Source: Ixodes scapularis | Lineage: Eukaryota; Arthropoda; Arachnida; Ixodida; Ixodidae | DNA length: 64,000 nucleotides | Reading direction: 5' to 3' | Assembly: GCF_016920785.2 (NCBI RefSeq) | Contig: NW_024609846.1 | Coordinates: forward strand, 111,962,831 to 112,026,830 | Shown here: piece after piece, positions 45,512 to 57,760 of the stretch | How the letters are laid out: each line of letters opens with the position of its first letter | Position numbering within the stretch: position 1 is the first letter of the stretch | Made by a program: the position numbers and the translations under genes | The notes under the pieces: model-generated | What the model was told of the DNA's origin: nothing | The model's database searches: none | Seen by the model: the letters and a program-made list of their open reading frames with translations, nothing else

Positions 45512-48231
45512 GGAAACTCTGAAACCCTACAAATCCGAATAATATTTATTTCACTCAAATTATTGTTTTTTCTTTTAGCACGTTCAAATGTTGACACACT
45601 TTTAAAATGCTCTGAGGTTAAAAAAACATGTATATGATTATTTTTAAGAGTAATTATGGGCTTTATTATGTGGGGATGCTCCGAGCTAGGCCAAACATGT
45701 ACAAATTACAAAAAAAAAGTAGTCAAGTCACTAATTATTACCTTCAAGAGTAATTTCAGTACAGCAATGTGTATATGATCGCAGTACTCAATCGGTTAAT
45801 TACTAATTGTAACAGAAACTACGTTGTCCTACTCGAAGGTACGTTGCATATTAATCGGACTTGTATGCTAGCAAAAAGAAACCAAGTTTTAGTTTGTGAA
45901 ATAATAAGGATTTACCACCCCTCTCCTCTATCTCTGCAGGCGGACAGTCAGTTTGTATACAAAAATAATTTCCTGTATTTTCTTAAATTTTACTTTTGGA
46001 ATGCACCTTGCATGCTGCCTAATCCTACCTGTTGCTCTAAAGCAAAATTAAAGAGGCATAGTTTTCGGTCAGGTCGAAAGAAAGGCCGCATATTGGTGTT
46101 CATATATTCAAAGTTTTTGAGCAAGTTCCTCAAGCATAGTTTGCCTCTTACACAAAATTTTACACTAGAATTACCTACTCTGCTATTTCAGACACCTCTT
46201 TAATAAAGTTACCAAACTCCAGCAACGTTCAGTCTCTTAATACAGATGGGCAGTTCTTATCACTCAGGTGAAATATGCCCATGGTCGTATACGGATACGC
46301 GGCGTAACATATAATAAAAAAAAAGAAAAAAAAAAAAAAACATTGCGAAGGCAAGGAACACGGTGCACAGTCCAGTTGACGGACACAACAGCCCGTCAGG
46401 AGGCGTTTATGGGAAGGGTGTATTGGCACTGAGGGCACAAAGGAGAGGTGCGATGATCGCGCGGGCGGAAGCAGCCCCGCGATTCAGTCTACCGAACGGA
46501 GCGTAATCTATGTGGACGCGGCAGCGCCAGCTTTGACCCCAGAGACTAGGGGGTCGAGGTGCGTTTCCTTCGCCGAGCTGCTGAGAGTCGCGAACGCAGC
46601 CTTGATGCAGCTCAGCTCGACGTTCGGTTAAGGCACTGCTGTCAGTTCTCAGATGGTGTCACGCGGTGACGGCGACACCGAGGCCTGAAGCGCGGGACCC
46701 ATAGCTAGGAGAAGGGAGCCTTCTAGCCAACTATAGTATTGAGCAGGAGATCGAACAGTCATGCCCCTTGTGATTCACTGAAGCTGAGGTGACAACAAAC
46801 AGAAATTACTTGCTTGTTTCTGACGCAGCGTTCGGCTGGCGTATCCGAGCGCTGCGTCCGCCACACTTATGTGCAATGAGTGCAGCAGATATACTATACT
46901 GAAAACGAGCTACCGCCGAAGGCTGTCTTTGCACTCGTGATTCCATCTGAGCCCCGCGCTGTATCAAAGTAGACGGCAAAATGTTCCAGTGCACGGGCCT
47001 TGTTTTTTGTGTAGACACCGAGTTGTGTTGTCGCAGGCACGCTAGATAAAGGGCCCCATATAGTTCGATCTTCTCGCAAACAGGTCAAGCTGGTACGCAG
47101 TATCTGCCTCTTGTTTTTGTTTTCTTTTCTGGAAACACATCTGGCGTGTATTTGATAGCTCGATACGAAGCCGACATCGCGATTCGACGTCGAAGTTATG
47201 TGCCCTCTCCCCCACGGCACCCATTTATTTGTACGGATCAAAAGCCGCAGCATTTGCTGGTAGCCATTCCCTAAATATGATAAGAACTGGATGACGGCAA
47301 GAAAATTACAGTTCGACTACATCGTCACGATTTTGAATGACAAAGCAAGTTTCTATTATTTTTATGGTGAATATAAAGGCCATCATTATTTTAAAATAAT
47401 TGACAGCAAGCCGACACGGGGAAAGGCGACAGATGCCATATGCCACCTTTCCAATAAAGTCTAGGTAGAAATTTTTCTGGTGTGTCTATAAAAAGAAAAT
47501 CGGCGGAAAATTAATAGCGCTCATTTATTTCTCCAATAACAGTGTATTTCAGTTATTCGTTTTGAACGGACGCCAGGAACGGTGAATATCGGTGAAAACT
47601 TTGAGGCCAAATTCCAGAAATCGGTGTCTTTCGGTTTTAATGAAATTTGTATTCCTGACACTAACGGATGTTCATTTGTTTTTTCGTTTTGTAACCGATT
47701 TTGAATTTTTAACGCTGACGGATCTTTATTTTTGTATTTCAGTTAAAACCGGGAAGTCTACGGCCTTATTATATCCGATGATTCCTTCAGTCAAACCAAG
47801 CCAGTACAGGTGCCTTAGGTTTACAACTAACATAATCGCAGAGGATACAAAAAAGATATTTTCGAAACAGCACCTATGATGCTAAGCCGAATACTGCAGA
47901 GAAAAAACAGGACGTTGCAAATAGCACGGTACAAGAAGAAAAAAAGACTAATGCCTACCTAAAAGGCAAGAAAGCAGCAGGCAATCCTATCTTCAAAAAA
48001 ACAGTTGAACTGCCCGATCTGCCAAAGGTCGAACTGCTCGGAGACTGTGGAACAAAAAGCTACTTGGCCGGGATTAAACGAAGAGCGTCCTACTGAGTGA
48101 CGAGCTAGGGTCGACCTTAAAAAACAGAAACCTTAAAAACAGAAACAGCGCTAAAAAAAAAAAACTTTTTTTTTTATTTATAGAGGTTTTTCTCTCTTCA
48201 AATAAGGACTGATGTTTCGGCTTGTCTTTTT

Positions 48232-48235
<4 letters not shown>
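45512..48235. other. Spacer with no supported gene
   Basis: The 144-codon frame at 45769-46203 is AT-driven. A fair splice acceptor (CCTCTATCTCTGCAG, 45926-45940) lies inside it but no domain is seen. 46370-46720 is GC-richer and contains short Cys codon clusters on the minus strand that I could not assign. An A-rich tract lies at 46315-46340. Confidence 0.45.

Positions 48236-48299
<64 letters not shown>
48236..48299. repeat. (TG)n microsatellite
   Basis: About 31 uninterrupted TG units follow a T tract. Confidence 0.98.
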
Positions 48300-48300
<1 letters not shown>

Positions 48301-50193
48301 ATTAATTTGAATGGTCGAGCTCCACTAGCTTCTGAAAGTAATTTGTAATTGCTTGAAACACGTATTAATAGTAAACCACTATGTATTAAAAAAATGTAGA
48401 CTAAAGTTACTTAGCTATTCATGAAAGATTTAAATTACAGTAACTTGACTCAAGTTCTTGAATTACGTACAGGTCAGGGCTGGACTCCTAGTGTTCAATT
48501 ACATTCCGATTACTGTTCATGCAGAAAGAACATGTCCTCTTGGTCACCACCCCTATCCGACAGAACATACATTGCTAGTATCGCCTTTAAAAGTGGCTTC
48601 GACAGTTGTGCGTCGCAAAACGTAATCATGCGTAGCCTTGGAATCAGAATGCTTCCACGTGGAAAGACTGTACGGCTTCTTTTTTTTTTCCAAAGTGGGA
48701 AACCAATAGGCAAGGAATACCACTGGTCTCCATCCCCGGCGCGCTCATAGAAAAAGATTCCAAGAAATACATGTTTGACTTTTTATGTTCTATGGCATTT
48801 TGTTTCAGATAAAGCGTAACAAATCTGGATACACGTATCATCTTTAAGGAGACAAACATAAATATGTCAAATATGAATTTTAATTTTTGTCGTCGATACC
48901 ATTTTCGCAAAGTTAATGTTCTGTAGCAAACGATGTCGTCACAGCGTCAGCAATCAATGTCAAATACACGTAAACTATGGCGCCGATGTCGACGTGATCT
49001 CGCAATTCCAATGATCGAAGGCTGTGTCGACACAGTCACATTGTAAATATGAATAGAAACAGATTTTCCACTTAACTGTGATTAACGGTGACACGATGTT
49101 GGAGCTTTCGTGGCTTTTATACAGCACGCGCACTCACTCTGAAGTTTGAACACGCGCACTGCATTGTCGTCGCTCGCTTCAGAGGAAACTTCAAAAATAT
49201 TTAAACTGAGCGCGGTTTCAAAACAGCTGCTTTAATATTTTACAGGGGGAAATAAAGACTGAGGCATACGTCCCGCCTCTCGTCTCGTTTGTCATGTTTT
49301 TAAAACGCTTCATGGCTACAAATATACTCATTGGAATATACCGGAATTTATATACAGCGTCAGCAGAAAATCCTGTTGGTTAGAATATACATATATCTTA
49401 AGTTGTCTACGGTGTCTCTGTATGGCATCCACAAAAACGAGAACCTGACATTACTAGGGCAGTATTGGTGCTCCGGCCGAACACTTTGAATGCTGTCCCA
49501 TATATGCACTCCATTCTACAGTACACAGCCTTGAGTAAATAATAGTGTTTTATCCTCGTCCTATATAGCGCCATAAAAACAGAATCCACTTTTTCTTCTT
49601 AACACAATCTTAAAAAATTGAGATAGGTAGTAAATTGCAAATGAGAGTACCATACAATCTGTAAAAGGCGCTCGTCAAAACGAGGTCATTCAGGGGCCAT
49701 TATTCAAGATTACGGGGCACTAAAACGAGACGCCCGATGGGTCGATTCCCAGGCCGGAGCAGTATACGAGACCGATACGGCACTTGCTTCTGCCATGAAA
49801 CACTAATGTGAGCAGACGGTATTAAACCTTACACTCGTTGCTCGATATCTCAAGGTTATCACGTTGCAATAAAATCTACATAACGACATAAAGCAGAATG
49901 ATAAAGCGTAAATTATGCAGCCTCTGTTTCCAGCGTCGCCAAGAGATAGCGTCCTATTATGCCCGCAGTCAAGTACCTGCCTTACTGTTCCGGCTTATAG
50001 AGTTAGCCCTGGGGCTCTATTATGGACGCTTTGCGAAACAAATCGGCGAGGAACTCCGCGGCCGTGATGGGACGGCTCCAGAAGGTCCAGCGCGGCGCCA
50101 GCCAATCACGGCAGCCGATTTCCTCGTCGACATTTTGTCGCCAAGTGTCCATATTAGAACCCAAGTTCGAACGACGGATCGAGAGCAGGTGCG
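48300..50193. other. Spacer; start of a 168-codon chance frame
   Basis: The frame 49898-50404 is the longest on the plus strand. It begins in ordinary sequence and runs into the dispersed repeat at 50194. Its protein is Arg/Ser-rich without motifs. GGTCGATTCCCAGGCCGG at about 49740 resembles a tRNA T arm but has no partner. Confidence 0.45.
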
Positions 50194-50345
50194 CCTAGAT
50201 TTCAGAGTGCTTCCAACTGCTCCATTGGGGTCAGGTGGTTTGCGGGCCGCGTTTACAATACGAACTGCTAGGAGACCTCAAGAGCGTTTATCGTCGGCGA
50301 GCGTCTCCGCTTCTCCGCGCCCCTTCTTCCCCTCCCACGCAACGA
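50194..50345 (+). repeat. Dispersed GC-rich repeat, copy A
   Basis: It aligns by eye with 59390-59560. Both begin CCTAGATTTCAGAG and share ACTGCT, GGGGTCA, GTGGTTTG, GGGCCGCGTTT and CGAACTGC or CGAGCTGC, followed by AGCGTT and a CGCCTC/CGTCTC block. A short frame is open in both (VVCGPRLQ in each), which may be chance conservation. Confidence 0.55.
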
Positions 50346-52730
50346 TGCAACGCACGCGCACTGGCGACCAATCTGACCAGAAGGCGTCCACTAATAAATT
50401 GTAAACGATTTTTATTGTTTGACTCGCACCTTCTCTCTTGCATCTAGGATCTCTACAACGGCGGGCACCGCGGCTAATGCCATCAAGCGACAGCTGGAGC
50501 CGACGCACACACAGCCTCTGCTTCTTGGAATCCGCAGTCCGGACTGGCGGACATGACGCAAGGCACCCGAATGGCGAAACCGTTTCCGTAATGCGCATGA
50601 AGTCTTTTCGCAAAACGCCGAGACTAACAAGTCGGGCGACTGCGTGTGCCGCCTCGACTGTCGGTAAATAGGACCGACGAAACGGGACGGGGATTCAATC
50701 AATTGGACTCGTGTTACGCCACAACTCTGACATGATGCAACGACAAATTTGTTTTGTTTGTTTGTTGTTTTTTTTTCTCTTTTTTTTCAATTTTCCTCAT
50801 TAGCTGTTTTTGCGTTTTGGACCGCACGCGCAATTACTTTACAGCGACTTTTTCAGTTGAATGAGGCTTTTGTCGGTTCAAATGAGCACAACTTCGCCGT
50901 TCAAGAGGCAAGAATCATTACTACTTTTGATTACGAAAACAAAATCGACAGTCAAAAAGAAAGTCGCGGACCTTTCTGAGCAAGCGAACCTAGAAAGTAC
51001 CCGTTCAGTGCTCTGTAAAGCGTCATAAAATACTTTTCAATATAAAAACTCAAAGCGATGTACTCATTTTGGGAGACTTTCCGAAACGCCAATCAAGCCG
51101 AACTTTCGTTCATAATCGCGTTTTTTGTTGTTGTTTTTTGTGAGCTCTTTATGCACTTTGAAATAAAAGGGCTCTGAGTTCGCTTTCCCGCCGAACACAA
51201 GACAACAAATTATGTCGAATAGTAGGAGCATCTCAGTTAATGACAAAACTCAGAATAAGATTACAACAAAAGAGTGCGATGTTCGCAGGAACATATACTT
51301 TTTTAAACTCACATACACTTTTTAGAATGTGGGCTTCTAGCGTTAACCAAACGGCGCCTTCGCCCCCCCCCCCCCCCCCCCCACCGCTTTTTTTTTTTTT
51401 TTGCTTCTTCTTTTTTTAGCGATTTTTTTTTTTTTGTGGACACGATTATGAACGAGATCTCTACGTGCCGTCGTTATTTATTACTGCTAGAAACATTAAG
51501 CAGTGCATTATTTGTTTCGCATTAAAACCAACCCTTTTCACTTTTCTTTTCTTTGCCCAATAAGGGTGGTTTTTATATTCCCACAAGATAGCGCAAACTA
51601 CCTTGAAACTTCAGTGCTACCTCAAACCAGTGCGCTCTACTCCTCACCACTAAAGAACTATCAGCCACCCAGCGACCAGTTGAAGAGTCGCAGTGTATGT
51701 TTGAAAAATTATTGAATGTCAAGTATAAATAGGAGTCCACTGAATTTTATTTTATGTAGTCACTTTACGAAATAATTAGAACTTCTAAAATATTACAGAT
51801 ACCCCGAATAAGGACAGAACGAGGACGTCTACAGTAAACTTAAGTTAAAAAAGTATTAATGTATAAACTTTTGATAAATAGTTATAAATGGCGAGAGAGT
51901 GAATAAGCTTAAATAGATTGAGTGTACCGCAAAATGTCTGCGAGTGTAGCGCAGATTTCTGTGAAACGTGTAACAATTTAAAAAAATTACCTTATTTCGC
52001 GCAATAACCAAATAAAAACAAAACTTAAAAAATAAATCCGTTTGCTCGACCACAACGAATAAAACAGTATGTAAATACAACTTTATATAGGTCGCGGAGT
52101 TAATAGAAGTCATCTCGAGATATTTGTAACCTGCTAGAAGAATAAGGGCACACTCCAACCGGAATGGCAAGATAAATACTTCCCGCAAGAATATTCCCGC
52201 ACACCAATATACCATTAAAGCAAAATCGAGATCTCATAAGTAACAAAAATAAACAAAAGAACACGCTTACGTATATACGTCTTTGCTCTCTGATGCGGGG
52301 ACGATATACAGGCCATAGAGGACACGCCTGGCGAAAAAAACTGCGACGGGAATTCGGAAGAAACGACGAGTCATCCATCTTGGGAATATCATTACGGGAG
52401 AGAAGGGAATGGCATCGGGAGAACGACAAGTAAAGCAGGAACTGTTTCGACGTTCGTGCGTGAAAAAAACAAAGGAACAGCCAGAATAAATCTCTAATAA
52501 AAGCAAAAACCAGAAAGCGATCCACGGTAGAAAAGAACAAAACAAAAAGGCGTATACTAATGTTCCAGTCTGCAAGAGAGAAAGATCCTCAGGAAAGTTC
52601 TGCCTGGACGATTATTTTGTTCCGCGGTAATATATAACTCGACAATTCATCATACCAGAAATGAGAGACCCTCGGCCCTTTACAAAACTGAAGGACAAAA
52701 GCATTCGCTCGTTTGCAGGTGCTGCTGCAC
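50346..52730. other. Spacer with simple repeats and no supported gene
   Basis: GC-rich to about 50680, then AT-rich. It includes the poly-C tract and T tracts at 51389-51434. The 146-codon minus frame at 52100-52540 is Phe/Ser-rich without motifs. Confidence 0.5.
51363..51382. repeat. Poly-C tract, 20 bases
   Basis: Twenty consecutive C residues, followed within ten bases by a T tract. Confidence 0.97.
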
Positions 52731-53977
52731 TGTTCGGGCGGCGGAGAAAAGCTCACCGGAGAAAAGTCCACCGAAGAAATGCTCACCGGAGAAAAGCTCA
52801 CGGCAAAACCGGTAGATGCGGATAAAATCTCACTGGCCCTTGAGCGGATGCGGAGAAAAGCTGACGGATTTTTTTTTTTCATAGTTTAGCGGATTGTCCG
52901 TCACGCGTGACAATTTAACACAATTAGAGTTTGTCACTTCATTAAAAAATTCTCCTCGTTTTCATAATATTCTTCAAGTTTATGGGCATATACCTCAGAA
53001 ATTAGTAATCACCTATTTTTCTATTAATCATACCGCAAGTATAAAATTAGAACATGGGACACCCGTAGAAAAGACAGCAATTTATTAGCGTGAGAGTGGG
53101 TTGTCAGTATCTCTGTCAAAAACGTTCATTTCTTGCAAGCTAATATGAAAACCGTTGGGTGAAGCGTTTCAGCTCCGAAGGTTCTGTGGTGCCTGATATG
53201 TGAGTAGGTGTTTGTTGATGTAATCAATTTCAGCTCCTATGTATACGTCAGGAGTAGCAACATAACGAAAAGGTATGCTCTCTACTTCTGATTTCAGTGT
53301 GGACGGTGACAGTGTGCAGCTCTGAAGGTAATGGGTGTTTCGCCATAGAAGGTCACTATCGCACACGGGCAACGTGTGGAAAAACCAGCACGAACGGGTA
53401 GAAATCGTGCATGTCCGTGGAAGAAAGAAATCCCGTTGTCCTACTGACCGTTCTATCATGTTTTCAAAGATTATCAAAAAGCTTTAAAGAGAATTTCAGG
53501 CACGCGTTGCTGCGCATACACTTTCAGATTTCCAGCACTCAAGTTTTGCTCTTTAGGTTTTACGCGGACATAACTAAATTTCGAACATTTTTCTGTTTTC
53601 GAAGTTGATAAAGTTTTCAGTTGAGCTTTCGTTGCATACAGAGTAAACAAACAAAAAAAAAAGAAACAAAACCTCGCTCGCACTTATTGGGGGGGGGGGG
53701 GGGGGGGGGGGCAAGATACCCAATAAGCTTCACAAACATTAAAGAAGATACATAATAATTCTATTATTATTATTATTATTTTTGTTTAAAAAATTAATGA
53801 GTTTTAATGGTAATGAATATACGCGCCGCGTGATCCAACAGCTTCGCTAAAAAAAAGAAAAAATCGATAAGCTTTTCTCCGCATCCGCCGGTTTTGAGGG
53901 GAGCATTTCTCCGGTGAGCTTTTCTCTGTTGAGCTTTCCTTCGGTGAGCTTTTCTCCGGGATTCGCATTGTTCGGCG
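52731..53977. mobile_element. Inverted-arm element with matched 15-bp minisatellites
   Basis: The left arm has four tandem units of CGGAGAAAAGCTCAC-type sequence (52742-52801). The right arm has four units of the inverse (53899-53958). Both arrays are followed inward by CAAAACCGG, GATGCGG, AGAAAAGCT and a T-rich tract (52801-52880 and 53846-53898). The spacer of about 970 bases is AT-rich and contains a 102-codon minus frame (53169-53477) of even composition that I cannot identify, and the poly-G tract at 53689. The symmetry indicates one mobile or foldback unit; outer ends and duplication are undefined. Confidence 0.6.
53689..53711. repeat. Poly-G tract, 23 bases
   Basis: Twenty-three consecutive G residues lie inside the spacer of the inverted-arm element. 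Confidence 0.97.
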
Positions 53978-55188
53978 TAAAAGAAATATGTAGCGATCTT
54001 AATTCGGAGCAAACAGAACCATAAAAATTGCGATCCTCTGTCCCCGCAGGCGAATGTCTGGGATACCCGTACCGAGCATCTACAACGTGGGATCATCTTT
54101 TTCTTTTTTTTTCCAGATTGACCATCTGTCCTTTTTACTTTGTCTTCTTTCTGTCTTTCTTCGATCATCTCAGCAGTGCGCCTTCGTTAATTGGCCCAGG
54201 AAACAATGGCGCCCGCGCACTCGCTTTTTTATCTGTTTCTTTTTCACTAATTGTCTTGTTTCTAAAGTATTTTCTTTTTATTCTTCAACCTTAGTGATAT
54301 CTGGATACATATATCTCAAGAGCAGTTCGCGTTATCTATTGACATGTACGACTCGCTGACTGAGGCTAGTATAATTACATATTTCTTTTCTTTTTATTAC
54401 GGTTGTTTGGTAGATTTTTTTTTCTTACAATGTCATTTATAGGAGCTCTACAGCAACATTTCACGTGCGCCAACGTCATGCTATCGCGTGATCCTACCGC
54501 CATAGCTGACCTACAGTTTCTCGTCAGTGTAGTGCGTTTTCTCCTGTGCATGCATGCACCGAAACTTTATAATCGTTTTTCTTTTTCTACGTACGTTGCA
54601 ATTACGTGGGTTATTGGCGTCTTTGCTATATTTTGTGCCTCCGGTTAATCGTCCAATCTTTTTGAAACTAAAGGTTTTTTGTTTGTTTTTTTGGATGGAA
54701 TCTAGCAGAAAGTGAGTCTACAACACAACAATATTGCCCGAATAATATGTTATTCTAAGCAAAAACCGAACTCTTTAAAATTTTGCATCAGCCTACAGTG
54801 ATGATCCGGTAATTTAGTTACGCCTCAACGATTGCGACGCCTGAACTTTATCGACACGGAAGATTTCTTATTGATAAAATGGAACGAACTTAGCCGCAAT
54901 GTTGGCACAACTTCCTCACATTTCCCTGAAATGTACCAGATTAAGCAATTTAGCGCAAAAGGCTCAGCAATCCCATCACTATAAACTAAGCCAATCAAGC
55001 GATCATTAAGTGTCCGTGCTAACACGGACGATCAATGTGTTACGCGCTGCGAGAAGGTTTACATATCAACGATCTTTGCTTTATCGTACCTGCTCGAACA
55101 GCTAAACCTAACGTAAAATCTATTAGTTTGTTAGTGCGGAAATTAGGCCTACTGATCGAGATTAACTGACGCCGCTGTAGCATTGCAG
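53978..55188. other. AT-rich spacer
   Basis: No gene is supported. Phe-rich frames at 54028-54648 reflect T tracts. Confidence 0.55.
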
Positions 55189-55427
55189 TGGTACCTTTGT
55201 GGTGCGCGAGAATGGTGCGACGGTGGGGGTAGAGACGAAAGAAGAAGAGGAAGAAAAAAGAAGAAGAGGACCGGAAAAAGGGCCGGTTGGGCAGGCGGTG
55301 GAAGCCGACCTTCGGAAGCCTGAACAGACACCGTCATCGACCCTGGGACTTTGCGAAGGGGTCCCGATCGACGTCGATCTCCATTCTTCCCCCGCGACGA
55401 GCAGACACAGAAGGAAGACGGCTGACT
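55189..55427 (+). CDS. Candidate internal exon, acidic/basic low-complexity protein
   Basis: An acceptor-like GTAGCATTGCAG (ending 55188) and a strong donor ACT|GTGAGT (55425-55433) bound 239 bases that are fully open in one frame. It reads GTFVVRENGATVGVETKEEE at the start, then KRRRGPEKG, PEQTPSSTLGLCEGVPIDV and RHRRKT. The poly-Glu/Lys segment is purine-rich DNA, which weakens the coding argument, and the antisense strand is open too. GC content is above the flanks. No domain is recognised. Confidence 0.28.
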
Positions 55428-56413
55428 GTGAGTGATGCTGACGAACACTGACTGAGTCGCCTACGTTGATCTCTGGATATCTACGGACTATGACATTCAC
55501 TCTTGCTTCGGGTAGATAGTATTTCTTCTTCATTTATTCCAGTTTACTTTCTTATTTTTCCTACGTTTTCTTCTCGATTTCTTAATTTTATTCTAATTCT
55601 CAAAGTAAAACTTGTTCATATTCACAAGGTCTCCTAATTTGAAACGACCCTCTATAACATACACACACTCAGGTGTTGTGACGGATAGCAACGTCAAACC
55701 TTGATTGTACAATAATCTTAGCGCCAAAGCAACCCTTGTCAGCACCGTTATTCGTGCTTCTTTTAATTGGGGGTTGACACTAGACATGAACAGTTTAGTG
55801 TTACACAGTGTCCACAGCAGGTTGGCTCGCAGGCGCTCAAGCGTGCTGGTTTTGTGACTTTTCAGCCAGACGAGCCGTTCTCTATGTTCACCTTTCCTGT
55901 TCAATAAAGAATAAGATCAAGATTAAGACAATAAATACTTTTCGAAGCCCTCATAAAAGTGGATAGATGAAAGCAGTTCCAGAATCGCACTTGTGTAATC
56001 TTTTTTAAAATTTGGTCTCACTTTTATAGGGTTCTTTTTATATATCGAAGCCCATACAAAGGTCATGAAAATCAAACGTCGGTGACAATAATATTTAAAA
56101 AAAGGTCTTCCTATTACCTAAATGAAGATAAACTGAAATACGAAGCCGTCAGACATAAAAAGTATATCTCGTAATTAAAGTTCGTGTTATATACGTTAAA
56201 TTTTGTGCATTTGGCAAATACCGATCCACGAAATAATATAAAATATCATATTTGGTTTAAGCAAATAGCGCCGTGCGGTTAAAGCCTAAATAGGGGGAAT
56301 AAAACATTGATATACAATGACCTCGCATGGTAAATACGGCCATATCCGCCAAGTTTTGTGTGCGGCACGTACGTACATTTTGTATGTATACGAAGTCATT
56401 TGGTGCTCAAGAC
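55428..56413. other. AT-rich spacer
   Basis: No gene is visible. The minus frame at 55593-55904 has no recognised motif. Confidence 0.55.
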
Positions 56414-56714
56414 TAAAAAAAGCCCGTGCGTCTACTTTCCCGCACAACACGCGGAGAGCCAATCACCGCAGCTTACGGAGGCAGCTCAGCGAATGACAAT
56501 GCCGAAACGTATGCTTAGACCAAAAAACACAGTCTGAGTTGTGACATTAAGCAATGCAAGCGTGACGTTTTGCATTGCTTAATGTCACAACTCAGACGGC
56601 GTTTTTTGGTCTAAACATTGTTTCGGCATCGTCATTCGCTGAGCTGACTCGGTAAGTTGCGTTGATTGGCTCTCCGAGTGTTGTGCGGGAAAGTAGACGC
56701 ACGGGCTTTTTTTA
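56414..56714. mobile_element. Near-perfect palindromic MITE (foldback), TA-flanked
   Basis: Two 144-bp arms (56416-56559 and 56569-56712) are inverse copies with few mismatches around a 9-base loop. Both outer ends are AAAAAAGCCCGTGCGTCTAC (inverted on the right), and TA lies on both sides (56414-56415 and 56713-56714). Shared inner blocks include CTTTCCCGCACAACAC, GAGAGCCAATCA and GTTGTGACATTAAGCAATGC. There is no coding capacity. A transcript would form a long hairpin. Confidence 0.88.
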
Positions 56715-57445
56715 GAGTGAAGTTTGTGAAAAACAAAAATCACTTATCAGCGCGCTCCTACCACATTATTTCTCCTATGGCCACTGCCAGCCTAAGGTGT
56801 TGTAAGTCCCGAGTTCCACAGCCAATGAGACTGCAGCATTTGCCGAACAACGAAGAGCGAATCAGGAAGCGAGAATATAAGCCACGCCATTCGTTGCTTA
56901 AACTGACAGTAACTAAGTAAAATTTAGCGGTATTGTTAGGCGCGTTTTTTGGGGGCAAATATTTTGTTCTTTCTCTTCTTTCCTCCAACGCAGATCAACT
57001 CCGCCCCAACCAATATCCAGCAGCCAGCCTTCACACGTTGCCGCCGTCAGCGGCTTTCATGACTCTTTCATCCAATATTTGTTTCTGTCTATTGTTTTTA
57101 CATAGTTTCCGCGACGTAATGAAGATCCCGTCGACTCCCGAGCAATTTCGGCAGTAATTTTCGAGGCTTACAGTGTATATAAACTTCCGAGTTTAATCTT
57201 TGTGCTGTCGTTCCTCTTCAATCTTAATAAAGGCAGGCGCAAAGCGTCACAGCAGCGCACCGATCACAACGCTTTGTTGTCACACAGGTCGCGGTGCTCG
57301 AGCAAACACTTCCTTGCAAAAAGAAAAAAAAGTTGTTTTTTTTGTACAATTTGCATAACGAGTCTCTTCTAGTGAAAATGACAGTGATTGATCAGTTCAA
57401 TGTATATTATTTAATCACTACAGGCCCTCTGCGAAGACATAGTCA
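56715..57445. other. Spacer; possible solitary LTR-like segment
   Basis: TATATAAAC at about 57175 and AATAAAGG near 57226 follow a CCAAT-containing stretch (CAACCAATATCC), an LTR-like or promoter-like order within 56936-57290. I could not find matching target duplications at TG/CA ends, so I do not call an LTR. Confidence 0.35.
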
Positions 57446-57446
57446 A

Positions 57447-57532
<86 letters not shown>
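57446..57532. repeat. (AT)n microsatellite
   Basis: Nearly uninterrupted AT repeat of about 85 bases, with GT and TT interruptions. Confidence 0.97.
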
Positions 57533-57760
57533 CGTAAAAAGGAGGTAAATGCTTTAAAACGTATTTATTGGACGACGTTCCGAGCGGGGACCGCTCTTCA
57601 TCAGGTCCTATATATATGTATGTATATATATATAATCCGGACTTTCTATCCTTTGGCGGGTTTAGCGCAGCAAGATTTGATGTCTCATTTTTGTTCTTTT
57701 TATCCTATTTCATCCACGTTATCCACACCGCAGTCGCTCTTCAGCGTCGATACGTCTGAC
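57533..57760 (-). mobile_element. Penelope-like end (fragment)
   Basis: On the minus strand CCTGATGAAGAGCGGTCCCC is followed by GCTCGGAACGTCGTCCAATA and AATACG (about 57560-57605). This is the characteristic terminal phrase of Penelope-like elements, lying right beside the AT microsatellite, with a shorter AT patch on its other side (57608-57634). No coding domain is recognisable and the limits are approximate. Confidence 0.45.
57573..57605 (-). ncRNA. Degenerate hammerhead-ribozyme-like motif
   Basis: The core CUGAUGA is intact and stem II (GAGCGG/CCGCUC) is perfect with a UCC loop. The downstream core box is GGAAC in place of GAAAC, a change in a catalytically required A. The relic is complementary in damage to the motif at 15823, which keeps GAAA but has lost the first C. 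Confidence 0.45.

Noticed and set aside
46229..46720. Cys-codon clusters on the minus strand suggesting a RING or TRAF-type zinc finger
   Set aside because: The cysteines fall in different frames with stops between them, and the expected spacing is absent.
48236..48299. Direct-repeat array as a possible CRISPR
   Set aside because: It is a TG microsatellite. No spacer-repeat structure exists anywhere in the window and the DNA is eukaryotic.
49898..50404. 168-codon plus-strand ORF
   Set aside because: It runs from unique DNA into a dispersed repeat. The protein is Arg/Ser-rich without domains and the repeat is open in other frames too.
52100..52540. 146-codon Phe-rich minus ORF suggestive of a membrane protein
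   Set aside because: Hydrophobicity comes from A/T tracts. There are no consistent membrane segments or splice signals.
56936..57290. Solitary LTR (TATA box plus AATAAA)
   Set aside because: No matching target duplication at candidate TG/CA ends and no second LTR, so it is left as unassigned.
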